Assembly (NCBI GenBank): GCA_008973525.1
Contig: WACJ01000112.1
Location: forward strand, 1 to 64,000
Source: Stenopsyche tienmushanensis
Lineage: Eukaryota > Arthropoda > Insecta > Trichoptera > Stenopsychidae
Length of the DNA: 64,000 nt
Reading direction: 5' to 3'
Of this stretch, positions 51,591 through 64,000 are shown piece by piece. Below the pieces are notes generated by a model. The model ran no database searches. It was not told the origin of the DNA and saw only the letters and a list, made by a program, of their open reading frames with translations. Each line of letters starts with the position of its first letter. The stretch's first letter is position 1. Position numbers and translations under genes: made by a program.

Positions 51591-54154
51591 TTTTAATGTT
51601 TTGTTTTTTATTGTTAAAATCAGCAAACTACTTCTCTACCATATTTTTTTTTTTCGATGAAACAGAATCCGAAAATACTTGTTAATTCATTTCTTTGCTT
51701 GAACGATATTTTTCCCATTAAAAGGCAATGCTAAAGCATCGTTATTAATTCCTACAAATTATATGGATTTGTCAAATATCGGAATATAAATAACTTAAAC
51801 GCGATCAAATACCCGGTTTTTCCTAAATTAAAATAATAAATAAGTATATATATATTAAAATACAACTTTTTATGTTATTTCTACATCTCTCATTTTTTCA
51901 AACATTTAATGTTCGCACATTTTTACAGGAAAAAATTATGTTCGAAAGTCTAGGATCGCCTATACTTGAAAATTTATAAAAAATATTTAAATTACTTTTA
52001 ACAAATAGCAAGAGCTTTAAATTGCTAATTAAATTTTGCTCCTCTTCATTGAATTTTTAATAAAAGAACTTGTTTACAATTTTGATGAATTGTAAAATTC
52101 CTTTCGAGGCCCAAGAGAGCAGTGGAGGATGAAATATCGTTCATAAATAAATCTCAAGTTTTAATATGAAATTTTGAAATTAGACCCTTAATAAATAGAT
52201 AACCGCACTATAGACACTGTCGCTGAAAGCCGAGAATCGGCTTTGTTATCGCAAGAAGAGATTTTCTCTATTGACAATCGACATGGAAAATTGCCGTACT
52301 TGGATCAAACAAATTGTCCATTAGAAGCAGATTGTGGTATATTTTTGCGGTCAAACAATAAAATACCCTTTGAAATTTTGAACGAAGATACTCCTCAGAT
52401 ATATCAGTCTTAGATTTATGCTAGCATTCTTATATAGCAAGCGTATAAATATTATTAATTTAGGTGTGTAATAATTTATGGAAGGCTCTCCTTGTCAAAT
52501 TGTTAGATCGATATCACTTTCTGTTATTATGTAGATTTGTTCAAACTTGAGTTGTCACGAACTGTTTCAGTATGATTAAGTTTTCAACATATAAATAATG
52601 TTACCCCGTGTCGGTTTTTATACCCTCACGAACATCATAAATTAACGTCCGATGTTCCTGTTATAAATGTTTCTGTCGTTAGTCAAACGATGATGGCCAA
52701 ATCGTTAAATGGCGGATGTTTCATTGGATTCCCGCGAAAATCTTTTTTCTTTTAGCAAAAATTATTTTTATCCGAAATGTTGAGAAGCCTAAATTTATAT
52801 TGCCTTTGAACTACTTGAGATTATTCGAAGTGCTTCATGCTTCGTCAGGACAATTCCTGTGAGACAAAGCCGCCGATGATACGTCTATCAATTCAGCAAT
52901 TTGCATTCACTCTCCGCTCTCCGTTATATCGCCTCACAGCTCAATCATAAATGGATTACGTGTATCAAGAAGTCGAAATTTCTACTGTCAATTTAGTTTA
53001 TATATTCAACAAAATAATACTGTTAGCACAAATCATAATTTCGGTGACCTCACAACTAACCATGGATGTAAATGATACGAAGATCATAATAACGTACGCC
53101 CGATGTCTTTATACCGTACAAGAAAAGCCTTTTACTACAAAAATACATTATATCCATTTTCTTGTATAACAAGCAACTATTTTTCTTCGCAGTGTTTTTT
53201 TTAAAAGTAGTGAATTTATACTGTGAGAAAATATCACGTATATTTTTTCTTTATTTTTATATGATAAAAATAATGCAGTTATCATTACTGCGTATCTACT
53301 TATGTCATAATATGAACTGCTAAATAGATCGAAGCAAGTTTTTGTAAAGAATTGTGTTAAAAATTGGTAAAAATCAGTCTATATATGCCAAAAATGTTTA
53401 AATTATGTATATATCTTTATCAGAATATAAATATTTGTAGCCTCAATTAATAATATTTATTTTATGAATAATTCATAATGCAAATATATGAGAATACGAT
53501 TCATACCCTTGTATAAGATAATCGGAAACATAATGCACGCTTCATGCTTTAGAATATTCTTTTTTCAAAAATAAAAACAATCCTTTGGATTGTCCTATAA
53601 ATTTGATCTTATTTCGGGATGAAATTTCCGGGGGGTTGAAAATATCTTTCGTACAATGTCGACGTTGGTTTTATTGTACTATATACTGTTCTTGCAATTT
53701 TCAAATTGTCTCTTCATTTTTTTGTTGCTTCGTAAACCTTCATTACTTTTATCAGTGTTTCAAAATGTTCGTCAAATATTTGATTTTCTTTAGATTTGTA
53801 GTTAGGAGCAATCATTTACTTCTGGATTGTATATCTAATTGATATAATAGTTCATTTTATGTAGTTTTGAAGGTAAGCTAGGTTTTGTGAAAATTATAGG
53901 AAGAGTCTTTCAATAATTTTATTTTTTTAATTCCAAATTTTCCGCTTAGCGAAAATTAGTCATGCGATTAGGATATTGATTTTTTTAAAATGAAATCAGG
54001 TATCAAAAATAATATTGAATCGCAAGATTGTGAACAGAATTATGATAAAGTATAATTATTTCAACACTTACCCACTTTAATTCTAAAAGCGATAGTCTTA
54101 TTTCTGAAACGTTTACCTTTTTGAATAATTTTAGGTCTATTAATAAATGACCAA
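51591..54154. other. No gene seen
   Basis: Slight GC elevation at about 52190-52930 around the triloop hairpin, followed by a 72-codon plus frame (52951-53169) of no known family. Confidence 0.45.
52226..52244. repeat. GC-containing 8-bp stem with triloop
   Basis: AAAGCCGA, loop GAA, TCGGCTTT. It is a compact hairpin in a locally more GC-rich stretch. It does not match the histone mRNA stem-loop consensus. Confidence 0.55.
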
Positions 54155-54575
54155 GTGTTGATATAGTGGATTAGAATCTGGACTCTTATTATAAATATTC
54201 GGGTTCAAATCCAGTGTATGAAAAAAAATTCACATATTAATATTTCTGATTGATCGTCTCAATCCAGGTTTACCCTGATTTCCTGGATTTGAAAAAGTAA
54301 ATGCTGAGGCGATTAATAAAGTCGTGCAGGACGCCCGTTAGCGAGTGGTTGAATTTGCAAAAATAATTAAACTATCATTTATATATAATGATAATTTCGC
54401 TTCTCATTCATAGATTCTCTCTTCTCCTAACTTTCGAAATAATCCTATCCTTTCTTTACCACGCTTGGAAGGCAACGGGAAACCACCACATTAAATCCTT
54501 TCTCTAGTAAAATCTCCTATGGAGATCGCCTACGTCCGATGGTTTGGATACGACACATTAAGAAGTATAAATAAT
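54155..54575 (+). repeat. tRNA-derived SINE, copy 4 (best preserved)
   Basis: The head contains TGATATAGTGGATTAG, resembling a tRNA A box, and a perfect B box GGTTCAAATCC (54202-54212), about 40 bp apart as in a tRNA gene. The body contains TTTCCTGGATTTGAAAAAGT, the block CGCTTGGAAGGCAACGGGAA then ACCACCACATTAAATCC, and the tail CTACGTCCGATGGTTTGGAT ending TACGACACATTAAGAA. It is the best template for a family consensus. It is not a functional tRNA gene, because no acceptor stem can be paired. Confidence 0.75.
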
Positions 54576-57168
54576 GCTTTTCACCAATTATTATTGATGA
54601 ATAAGATGAAAAAAAAGCACTTTCTCAAGTCATTATTTAAAAATCAACCAATTGATAAAAACATAGATACAATTATTTCATGATCATATCTTGATTGTAT
54701 GTCCAAAAACCATTTTATCTGTGAATTCAATATTGATGAACTTTTAAACAAATATTCAATAGACATTTGATAGAAAATAATGATAACCGAATATTGTATT
54801 CATTCTATATTGTAATACCTAAGTCATCACATTGACATATCACGATTCAGGTAATAGCGAGGAATACAAAGTGTTAAAACACCGTGTAAATGAGCAACTC
54901 TTGTTGAACAAAGTTTATAATTCTGGCTTATTAGTATTCATTGATGTTAAAGCGTTGTTGGAATATAATTTAATAGAACGTTATTTAACTTCATTGTAGA
55001 TTCCATCATTCAATATTAACGGTATACAGTATTTGCTATAGTAATACTACAATTAAATGCACAGTTGCAAAATTTCACATAATAATTCGTTTATGGTACA
55101 GATTTAATCAAATAATGAAGCATGAGGATGTTCTGTGGATATGAAAATTTTGTTGAGCAAACCTTATTTCATTCTGTAGCATAAAATACTCTAGTACAAA
55201 CCTAAAAATATTTATTTTTAATGCAACTGTGATATGTATGCCAAAGTCAAATCTTATTTGTTGGGTGGAATATTTTGTTACATGGTGATGGAATCTTATA
55301 TCCGTGAATAAAAGGGTATCCGAAATCATTCTGTCACGCATAAAAGACGAAAAATACACGATCATGATCAAAATAGACAAAGAAAACACGGAAAATAATG
55401 TCATATTTGATTTTAGATAATCCCATTATATATGGATTTACTTTGTATATTCTAGATGTATAAATGTACACAAATGCGCTTTTGGTTCCATTCAAACATC
55501 CAGCTTGAATATACATAAAATTACACATATCCTGTGGTTTTAAAATAACAAACACAATACAACCGCGGTGACATCAATAAATTATATGCTCGACATCTTT
55601 ATAGCTTAATGGTGTGTAAATCTAAATATATCATGGAATAGCTTCAGCACTGAAAATTGATTTCAATTACTGAAACGGGTCAAAATTAGCACAGTTAATA
55701 TTAATATGTGATTTGTAAAAAATAAAATATTTTTAAGTTTAATGCTCAAAACTATTCTTAAAATATAGTTATTTTATTCAGAAAGCCCTAAATTAACATT
55801 TTTCAGCGATGCATGAAATTGAATTTGTTAAACTTCCCATGTTCGTCTTTTATCTCCATCTTCATGAATCTAAATATGGACATTCATGAACTATTAAATT
55901 TTCAGCATATTCTTCTGGAATATCTAGGGATGAATTGTTTTTGACAGGATCTTAAATATATCTTCATTTTCAGACGATAAAATAAAATTAATGGTGAACA
56001 CTTGAGGTTGCTCTTTATATTCGATATATAAAAAACATATCCACAGATATCGAAAATATAAAAAATTAAATAACAGTTTATATATTTACACAACATTTTT
56101 CATCGTTAAGTGTTTAGACAGCTTTCAAGCAAACTGAATAATTAAAAGCAGACCCAACTAGTTAATCTTCTTCGTAAAATAAAGTTAAATAGTTAATGAG
56201 GAATTTAATTAATTAGATATCAACATTAAAATGCATATGCAAATTCCATAATATTTGAAAATGCAGACGTTATCATCCATACAAAAAAGCAAATGTTAAA
56301 GTCTGCAAAATAAGGTTCATAATCTAAAGTGAAATATGACGTTTTCTGATATAGTGAAACGTTTACATTTTTAGGGATAAAATAAGGGCAAAATTTTTAT
56401 ATTAAGATACGATATTTGATGGTCTAGCAGATTCATAATATTCAAAGCGCTCTTTTCTCAGGTTTTTCGCATATCGGTCGATTTTCTTTATAGCTTCTAA
56501 AATACATTTCATATTTAAAAAAATGTTTCTGAAGATATTAAATTTTGAAGACATATTTATTTTTATCTACGATCTTCTATAATCATAAAATAAATTAATC
56601 TTAAATGAAAACTCTGCATATTTTAAATTAAAACTTGTTTTTCTATTGCACGTCCGTTATTAAGGTGTTGCGAAAGGTACTCAATTCAAAAAATATACCT
56701 TTCAAACTTTCGTATAAGGGTTAATCAACTTTTTATGACTCAACATCCCTTGCTAAATCGTTTTTACCCAATACTCCTCAATAATGCTGTTCTTCTATCA
56801 AAACATGTCATAATTGGAAATGTAATAAATTATATAAATTAATTTAAAATACTTACTTTTCATAAAAGCAACTAACGCAAATGTGTCCATTGACATTTGA
56901 AATGTTTAATTGTTCGGTGATTTGGGATCTTTGATGAATGCGGATACAAAAAATATCAACACGTTTATTACAAAATACGGTCGAATTATTTTAATAAGAA
57001 ATGCGTGTGTTCCATCTTCACCTCTGAACTTTAACTTTAGTTGTTCAAGAATAGAATATCGTGGGCATGTCTGCGTTCAAAATGATTTATTTGATTGAAG
57101 CAAAGCTTCCCAATCTCTTTTTTGTTTTTTCAATCGCACAAAAGTACCTCATTTTTTCATACTGTGTA
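54576..57168. other. No gene seen; AT-rich
   Basis: Overlapping short frames only; nothing recognised. Confidence 0.5.
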
Positions 57169-57661
57169 TTAAGGTGGTCCTTATTTTTTGACTTTTTAAA
57201 AATTGGATGATCACCCCGTCATGTGATTTTCCGCCCTAAAAAAGTAATACGTGTTTTTTTTATTCAAAGATTTTAGAGGAAAAAAAACTTTGTATGGTCA
57301 CTTAAATATGAATCCGGCTTATTGATTCTGGTATGTTTATTAGTCTATTTTGAAGTGGAATAGCATACAGAAAGACTCACTACTTCACTACAGTCAAATT
57401 TCCCCCTTCCCCCTCCATAATTCTTTTCTGTGGATACGCATTGAGATTGAGCCCTGCCTCATACCTCAGTCATTAGCGAGAGCACGCACTTTTTGTTTCC
57501 CCAATTATACGTCCATGTTTCAACTTATCATGGCATCCAAAAGTAGTTGCGGGAGTTTATTAACTAGAAATAAAACCAATATTTGGCTTATCGGCCAGTC
57601 AACACCAAATTTGCATCAGTCAAAGTTAAATTCTATTGATGAAATATTACGTTTATTATAA
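57169..57661 (+). mobile_element. Possible TTAA-targeted DNA transposon fragment
   Basis: TTAA at 57169-57172 is followed by GGTGGTCCTTATTTTTTG, which looks like a transposon end. TTAA target sites are typical of piggyBac and Kolobok elements. About 350 bp further in, an open frame contains MASKSSCGSLLTRNKTNIWL then IGQSTPNLHQSKLNSIDEIL, ending at 57661. This resembles, from memory only, the N-terminus of a repeat-associated protein common in arthropod genomes. No matching end was seen downstream. This call is tentative. Confidence 0.3.
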
Positions 57662-57874
57662 AAAGTATTGCTGCAGATAGGATTTATTTTGCTCAGAAAC
57701 AACTTCAAATATATCAACCTCAAGATGACTATAAAGAGTTTCTGGTTTTTTCTATTATTTACTTGGGAAGAATTTCTAAAAAAAGAGTTTATGTGTTTGT
57801 GTAAGTGTACTTGTTTTATCATGAAAATTTATTGTTACAAATTATATCAACCTAATAAAATGATAAATTGTACA

Positions 57875-57913
57875 ATACACAAATATTTTGTTCATGTTCA
57901 AATATTTGTGTAT
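57875..57913. repeat. Perfect 14-bp inverted repeat
   Basis: ATACACAAATATTT at 57875-57888 pairs exactly with AAATATTTGTGTAT at 57900-57913 across an 11-base loop. The function is unknown. Confidence 0.65.
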
Positions 57914-60900
57914 ATGAACAATTCAAAAGATTTTCTAGTTATATTTATGGCTTCTGTCTTTGTTTATTGGACAGATGTGGAAATATATGGTTTTCAACCA
58001 TTAGACACTATGATATTATCTAACTTAAATAGTTAATTTGTGGTATTAGACCACTAAAAATTTTAACGTCCTTTTATGACCCAAGCGTCCCTTAAAGTTT
58101 TCAGTTAAGCTGGTGCTCTCATGAAAGGTTGTATCAATTCCTAAAGGATGTTATGAGCTCCTTTAAATATCACTATTTTAGATCGTAATTAAAAATAGGA
58201 GCAGAGCTTTAAAATATGTAATTTAAAAGCTGATTCTTTGTAAAAGCATACAAAATATCGTATTAGAAATATCATGTATAATTTGATTCAAATGATTTCG
58301 ATTTTGAGTCGCGTATATTTTACAGTTGAGCTTATTGGAAAATAGAAAATTGTTTTCCAAGAAGAAGCAATCAATTTTTGAATCAACTTTATAGACTTTT
58401 CAAAGACAATATCCATTTGTCTATGTAAGTCCATTAATTTCTAAAGCAGACGATTGTTTTCAGTCAAAGTCGAGAAAGTAATTCATTATTTGTCTTAATG
58501 ATATCTTTTTTCGAGGCAAATTTTTGTGATCGTTATTATCTCAAATTAATGATACAGCGCAACCGGAGTTCGGCTTGTCTTATTCATCAAAGCCTTTATC
58601 AAAATGACTGGTGTAAAGCAAACATGAATCACAAAATTTAACTAGCTCCTGTGATATGAGAAATGGTGCAAATTATCCCCTCAGGATATTGCCTAAGTGG
58701 ATAAGATTACAAAATGAAATTTCTTGTAAAGTTCTCTTAATAATAATAACCTTCGTTGATGTGAAGTTTACGAAGTAAATTTGTTCGAAATTACTGTGAC
58801 TCTGCCGTGTGAAAGGTGCTACAGTCTAATTATCATGGCGTAAATCTTCTTTCTTCAAAGGGTTGAACTTGTTCTGGGAGTAAATGCCGTAAAAGGGATT
58901 CTTATAGAGATACGTAAAAGTTTTCTCATACGATTCAATATAATTTACATACGACTCCACCGAAGTATAAATAATATCTCTATTCGTAAAACCAGCCGAA
59001 GATAAATATAATTGAGTTTGAATTTAGCTTCGCTAAACATTACAGGTAATTTGAACGCTTATTTTGAAAGATGTATAAATATTATGAAAATAACTAAAAA
59101 AAAGTCAATATATGCTTCGATAAATTCATCTCTTTAGCTGGAATATTATTATAGAAGTCATAAGAAAAATGTTTTCATTTCATTTTCATCAAAAGAAATG
59201 AAATGTTTTCTTTGATTTCTAGCTCTTCTCGCTATGACTAAAAATATTTCCATCCCATTTGGATGAATTGTAAGATTTTTCCCCTCATATATGAAAAAAA
59301 TTTTCAAACAAGACTTCATCTAATATACAAGAAAAAAATAATTGATTTTAAATGCTCGATTATCGAAGTAAATATAAATCATTTTGTTTCAGTTGCATCC
59401 TGCAATTCGATAGCAATCTTCATTTTTTCTCCCTCTTTCAGGTGCAATTACAATCCCGTTTTAAATTATATAAAGTCCGACGAAAATTTCACGATTAATG
59501 AATTTCAAGAAACTACCCCATTTTCGAGCAATAAGTGCTCTTATATCTCTTAGGCGTTAAAGTAAAAGTAAAATGTTTAAAATCTAAAGCATTACATTCT
59601 TTACAGATGTATATAATTAGTTTCGATTATATTTGATGAATAGTAAATTTAATGAATTAAGCCGACCAATCATATTTGAAAAATAATTGTTTTCAATTAT
59701 AAATATTAACTCATTATAGGTCTGCTGATACTTGAAAAAAGATTTTTTTGTAGGTCGCAATTTTTTTAAAATATGAACTAAAATTATGTACAGATATCGG
59801 GTAAAATGTTCACAAAAACACAGCATATGTGTTGACGACCTATAAAAAGTTAATAATCTTTATGATATTTTAAAATTGTCAAATGTACTGTGTTATCACA
59901 TGTTTTTAGCCGTGAAGCGTTTTTGGCGTAAAGATAAAAGCTTCATTGAATCACAAATTTTATGATATTTGAAGTTCAATGGAGCATGCGTTATTATCAT
60001 AGAATGATGTATCATTACCGATTCTTGAAAAATGTCGTATATTTTTATGTTTGCCAAATTTTATTTCAGGCATTTTTAAAATAATTTTGTTCATCAAGTG
60101 CCAATATCACTTTTATACATATTTTCAGCTCTGATTTATGAAAAAAATCAGATATTGAAAACATATCTACTAATAAATACATCTGCTATCTGTTATTTAT
60201 GTTTACGTGGAAAGGATTGAATTATTATAAAATGTCAAAGAAATAGTGTTCGTTCAAAAAGTATATGACAGTAAGCTCTAATGGATTAACATAATGGATT
60301 TAGGTAAGATTAAGGTATTATGCTATTATTTTCTATTCCATATGTGATAAACCTTACATAATATACGTGATTTCTTTAGAACTAAAACAACAAAACGAAT
60401 AAAACCTCTTTTTTAAAAAAAAATACACTCGGAATTTTAATATAAAATAAGATTTTTTTAACATCTTAGATCACAATATACGTTCGGTTAATTTAGAATG
60501 TGAGTGTTTAATTTGAAGTCGACAAATAAAATTACAGAAAAATATGCACATCGATAGTTAGTTGATGCGGATGCTGGCAGAAGTAAGAATGATAACACCA
60601 TTCATTCATATACAATTTTATTGTCCCATATATCTGTTTGCTTATTAAGTCTATCCTAATCAGTGGCTATACCAATTAATGTTTGTAACCATTTTTAAGT
60701 ATTATAATGATGACTGTATTTAAACGTTTTAAAAGACCGTTTTGTTTGTGATCATATTAATTTGGTTGGAATTAACAATATAAAAAAATACCACAATTTA
60801 CTTAAATTTATTAGCTCTCATCGCTATATATTTATTATTCATGAAACCCATTCGTATTTGTTGTTTCGTTGTAATGAGTTAATTTATAAGGTACTACCCT

Positions 60901-63900
60901 TTTTGTGTTATACGTGAGCAAATTTCAAACAAACTGACCCTTCGTTCCATTTTCGTATTTTTTTCAAAAATCATTCAAGGAATTTAAAACAGAGCTCAAC
61001 ATAAAATATCAAAGCAGCCCTTTGTGATATAATTTTAGAAGAACAATGATCTTCACAGGAGATTTCCATTTAAAAATGGGAAAATTCGAATTTAAATTAA
61101 TCATGTTATATAATTTTTGAGGATGTATAAATGAATTAGTAGAATAGCTGTGACAAAAAATTGTTTGGAAAGTACGCTTTTTCTCGAAATCGTGAAAATT
61201 TTTCAAACAAAGGGAGCTCTTCCCCTATACCCCTATTTACATTTCCTTTCCACCCCCCAAAATGAATTTTTGATTACCGCCTTCGTTGAGTGCAACAATT
61301 CGATTACGCTAGATTTATAATGGGTGCTCGAACCGATACCCAAAAAGGGATTTAACCTGGATTTATGAATGTAAGATATCGAATCGATTTAACGATATTG
61401 ACGAAGGCTTATCGGCACAGTTTTAAATCCATTATCGTTTCAAATGGGCAGACTATAAAATTTTCAAATCAGGTTCGTTCAAATAATAAAAAGCGGTCCT
61501 GAATTCTATATGAGCAAACATTAAGCTATGGCCAATCGATTAATAATTCTTCGGCCTGTCGTGGACATAATAATAGCTCATCATTCAAAATTTACGGAAC
61601 GAAAACATATCAAATTAGGTGGATCGATTTCGAAGTAAACTGTTTTATATTAAAGTCGATATTTTCAAAAAAAAAACTGAAAATATGATTAGCTTTGGAT
61701 AAGATTACGTCCCAAGAAAATTCTGTTGTGGGTTGAGACTGTATTGATTTTATTTCAAATTTTTCCAAGAGGAAAATTAAATACATAAAATAGTCTAAGT
61801 GATTTAGAGTGGATATACAAAGGTACGTTTTCCTTCCATTCTGAACCTTTTTTATTGTAAGCAAAAATGTAAGTAGGTGAATCACACATCTGACAATGTA
61901 TTTTGTAGAGCTTTTGCTTTGGACATGACACTGCAAGCACTTCAAGAAATGTATGTAGGGTATAAGGTATTGGAAAATATTTTACAATAGTATATTGTCA
62001 TTTTTATTGTATGGAACCCATAAAATTTTCTGGACGAATAACGTCAAGAAAACCTGTACATTCTATATTTTTTCCCAATACAAATTGATTGCAGGAGAAA
62101 TATTTTAGAATTATTGTAGTTGCAAACATTCTGCAAATAGATAATAGTTTTATCAATTCGTTCTCTTTGGAAAAATATGTTACCACTGTAAGAAAACGAA
62201 AAAGTTACACGTTCAGATGTTTAAAATTCTAGTGCATCCCTTTCAATTCCAGCAAAAATATGTTTGAAAGCCATATAGCGAAAACTTGCTTGATTCAATT
62301 TTACCATGAACATACATCGAAGATACAATGAAATTGGAATCGAGATCATTGAGCTTATTTTAGCTTCATATTATAAATGTCAAAAATACTATGTACTCAT
62401 TTGACTGGAAACGATTGGAAGAAATCTTATGATAAGTTTTAAGATAAGATATGATAAAAAATTTGCATTGCAAATATATCATTCAAGCCTAATGCTTCTG
62501 GCAAGTTTTTCATAAAAGCTTGTTGATATATAATATTGATGAAGACTGATATCATAAAACTTCAAAAGATGAAAAATCTCGATTATTTTGAAATCTTATA
62601 AAAACAAGATGATGAAGCTACTGTTTAAGTAAATCGTATGTTTTCCAAAAAATACTTTTAAAATAATGCATGATTTCTCCAAATCTTGACTACATTGAGT
62701 TGATGACATTCGCAAGGAAGGAAGAAGTTAAACAAATCTACACTAATTGAAATCACAATAAAATAATAGTTTAATATTGGTAAAAACAAATATAATCATA
62801 TTATTAAGCAAAAACTTGAGACTGTATTAAAAATGCTATTGAAATGCCGATATTTCACAACACATATAATCATGTTTATCGTTACCACATGGTCACGCTT
62901 TTTTAGAGCGTTATGGATGTAGAAAGACTCCCAGTAATATATTACACGAGCTTTTTTCGATTTTTCACTTGAAATCTGTAATAGCATTACAAGAGATTGT
63001 ATTACATGCTACGATTTACATAAATTTCAAAGAATAAATTGTCAGTGTGAAAAATCGCACATAATACGATTTTTGACTGTGAGCCACAAGAGTGATATGT
63101 GAAAAAATGATTGAATGGATATCGATTATATCTCTTGTTGCTTTAATAATTAAATTAAATATTGAGAAATGGATTTAATAGCTATATTTTATAACGAGGA
63201 TATAAATGGTTGAAAGTATGAACGTAGATTATGTGCAAACCACAAACGGAATCCACTCGTAAGTAATTTGGCTCCGAATGATCAATTTATATTCCAGTAG
63301 TTTTCCTCAGTTCTAATAGGGACAGCTTACGTTTTATATTCAAGAGGCGATTTTATTACCAATTCGAATCTTCCTCATCAGCTTCCATTCAATTTAAGAA
63401 GTTCTAAATTTGTACTTTTTTCATTATAAATCCTCATAAAGATTCGGCTGGAAATATCTCCATTGTTGTGCAGATTCTTCTATCAGTTTCTTTTATCATC
63501 GAGGTGCAGAGGGTTTTTAATTTATTCTCAGACGTATTTGCTTCGTCGACAGTACTTCGAAAGTTACATACAAATTGCTGCCGATTTAAATTTGCCAACA
63601 AATATCGACAGAGACGTGTTTGAGAAAATTACAAATTATCTTGAGAGACTCACAAACAAAGCTTCGATAACAATCTGTAGTGAAATATAAAGGCAGAAAA
63701 ATTACAAACGCTTCAAAATAAATATAATATTGGCAAAATTTATTTTCATGATTGATTTGAGTGAAGTGTTCAGTATCATTTGTGGCTTGAGATTTTTTTG
63801 CGTGTTTCCCTGGAATTCTTGGCGCTATTTCACCTAAAACCGGAAGATTTAAAAGCGCGTAAAAACGACAACACCCTAAAATGATAAATAAAAGGTCTGT

Positions 63901-64000
63901 CCATTTGCTCGGAGACATTTCACAGCTATGAGCTACCAAATCATCGGTGCGAGATGTCGATAGCTATCCAGGGCGAGGGTTCGGGATGATAGCCCCCTAT
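57914..64000. other. No gene seen; AT-rich
   Basis: Frames of 60-117 codons, none with a recognised domain. The overlapping minus frames at 61610-61945 contain a Cys pair (HCQMCDSP) that is too little to call a zinc finger. Confidence 0.45.

Noticed and set aside
52226..52244. Histone mRNA 3' stem-loop or bacterial-type terminator
   Set aside because: The stem sequence does not match the histone consensus, no histone frame lies upstream, and the DNA is not bacterial.
61610..61945. Zinc-finger-like protein (CPKQK...HCQMCDSP)
   Set aside because: There are two or three Cys in a short frame with no matching second half. The spacing fits no family I can name.
1..64000. CRISPR array, phage, integron or other prokaryotic defence system
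   Set aside because: There are no regularly spaced repeats and no operons, and the clear gene is an intron-containing animal GPCR.

Overview
The window is AT-rich, gene-poor eukaryotic DNA, most likely from an arthropod nuclear genome; an arachnid is possible, but the sequence does not prove it. Three things support this. The only convincing protein-coding gene is an arthropod-type allatostatin-A receptor exon that ends at a canonical splice donor. The repeats are typical of animals: mariner, another Tc1/mariner-type fragment, a Tigger/pogo derivative, a tRNA-derived SINE family, and a LINE-like insertion with a TGATGA tail. Open reading frames elsewhere are short and AT-biased, with no bacterial gene layout.

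Layout. 1-10.6 kb is AT-rich with no recognisable gene; it holds an 18-bp perfect hairpin (2.88 kb), a (TA)22 tract (6.36 kb) and a partial MITE copy. 10.6-14.6 kb has more GC-rich patches and a 1.57-kb insertion flanked by 15-bp direct repeats, read as an internally deleted non-LTR retrotransposon on the minus strand. 18.4-19.1 kb is a Tigger-like element reduced to its ends plus part of its transposase. 20.3, 24.9, 43.9 and 54.2 kb carry four copies of one SINE family. Near 30.0 kb is a Tc1/mariner-type transposase scrap whose third catalytic motif is duplicated in tandem. 31.66-32.64 kb is a mariner killed by three Trp-to-stop changes and at least one frameshift. 33.22-34.08 kb is the receptor exon on the minus strand, running from the start ATG through most of TM6. 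A MITE with perfect 17-bp internal inverted repeats lies just upstream at 34.4 kb. A second mariner relic is at 51.1 kb and a possible TTAA-targeted element at 57.2 kb.

How it fits together. If the receptor gene continues in the usual way, TM7 and the C-terminal tail lie on the minus strand below 33.2 kb. I did not find that exon, so much of 1-33 kb may be intron of this gene colonised by transposons. I saw no operon, CRISPR array, phage, or multi-gene system. The most original items are the SINE and MITE families, the LINE-like insertion with its target-site duplication, the long perfect hairpin, and the duplicated transposase motif.
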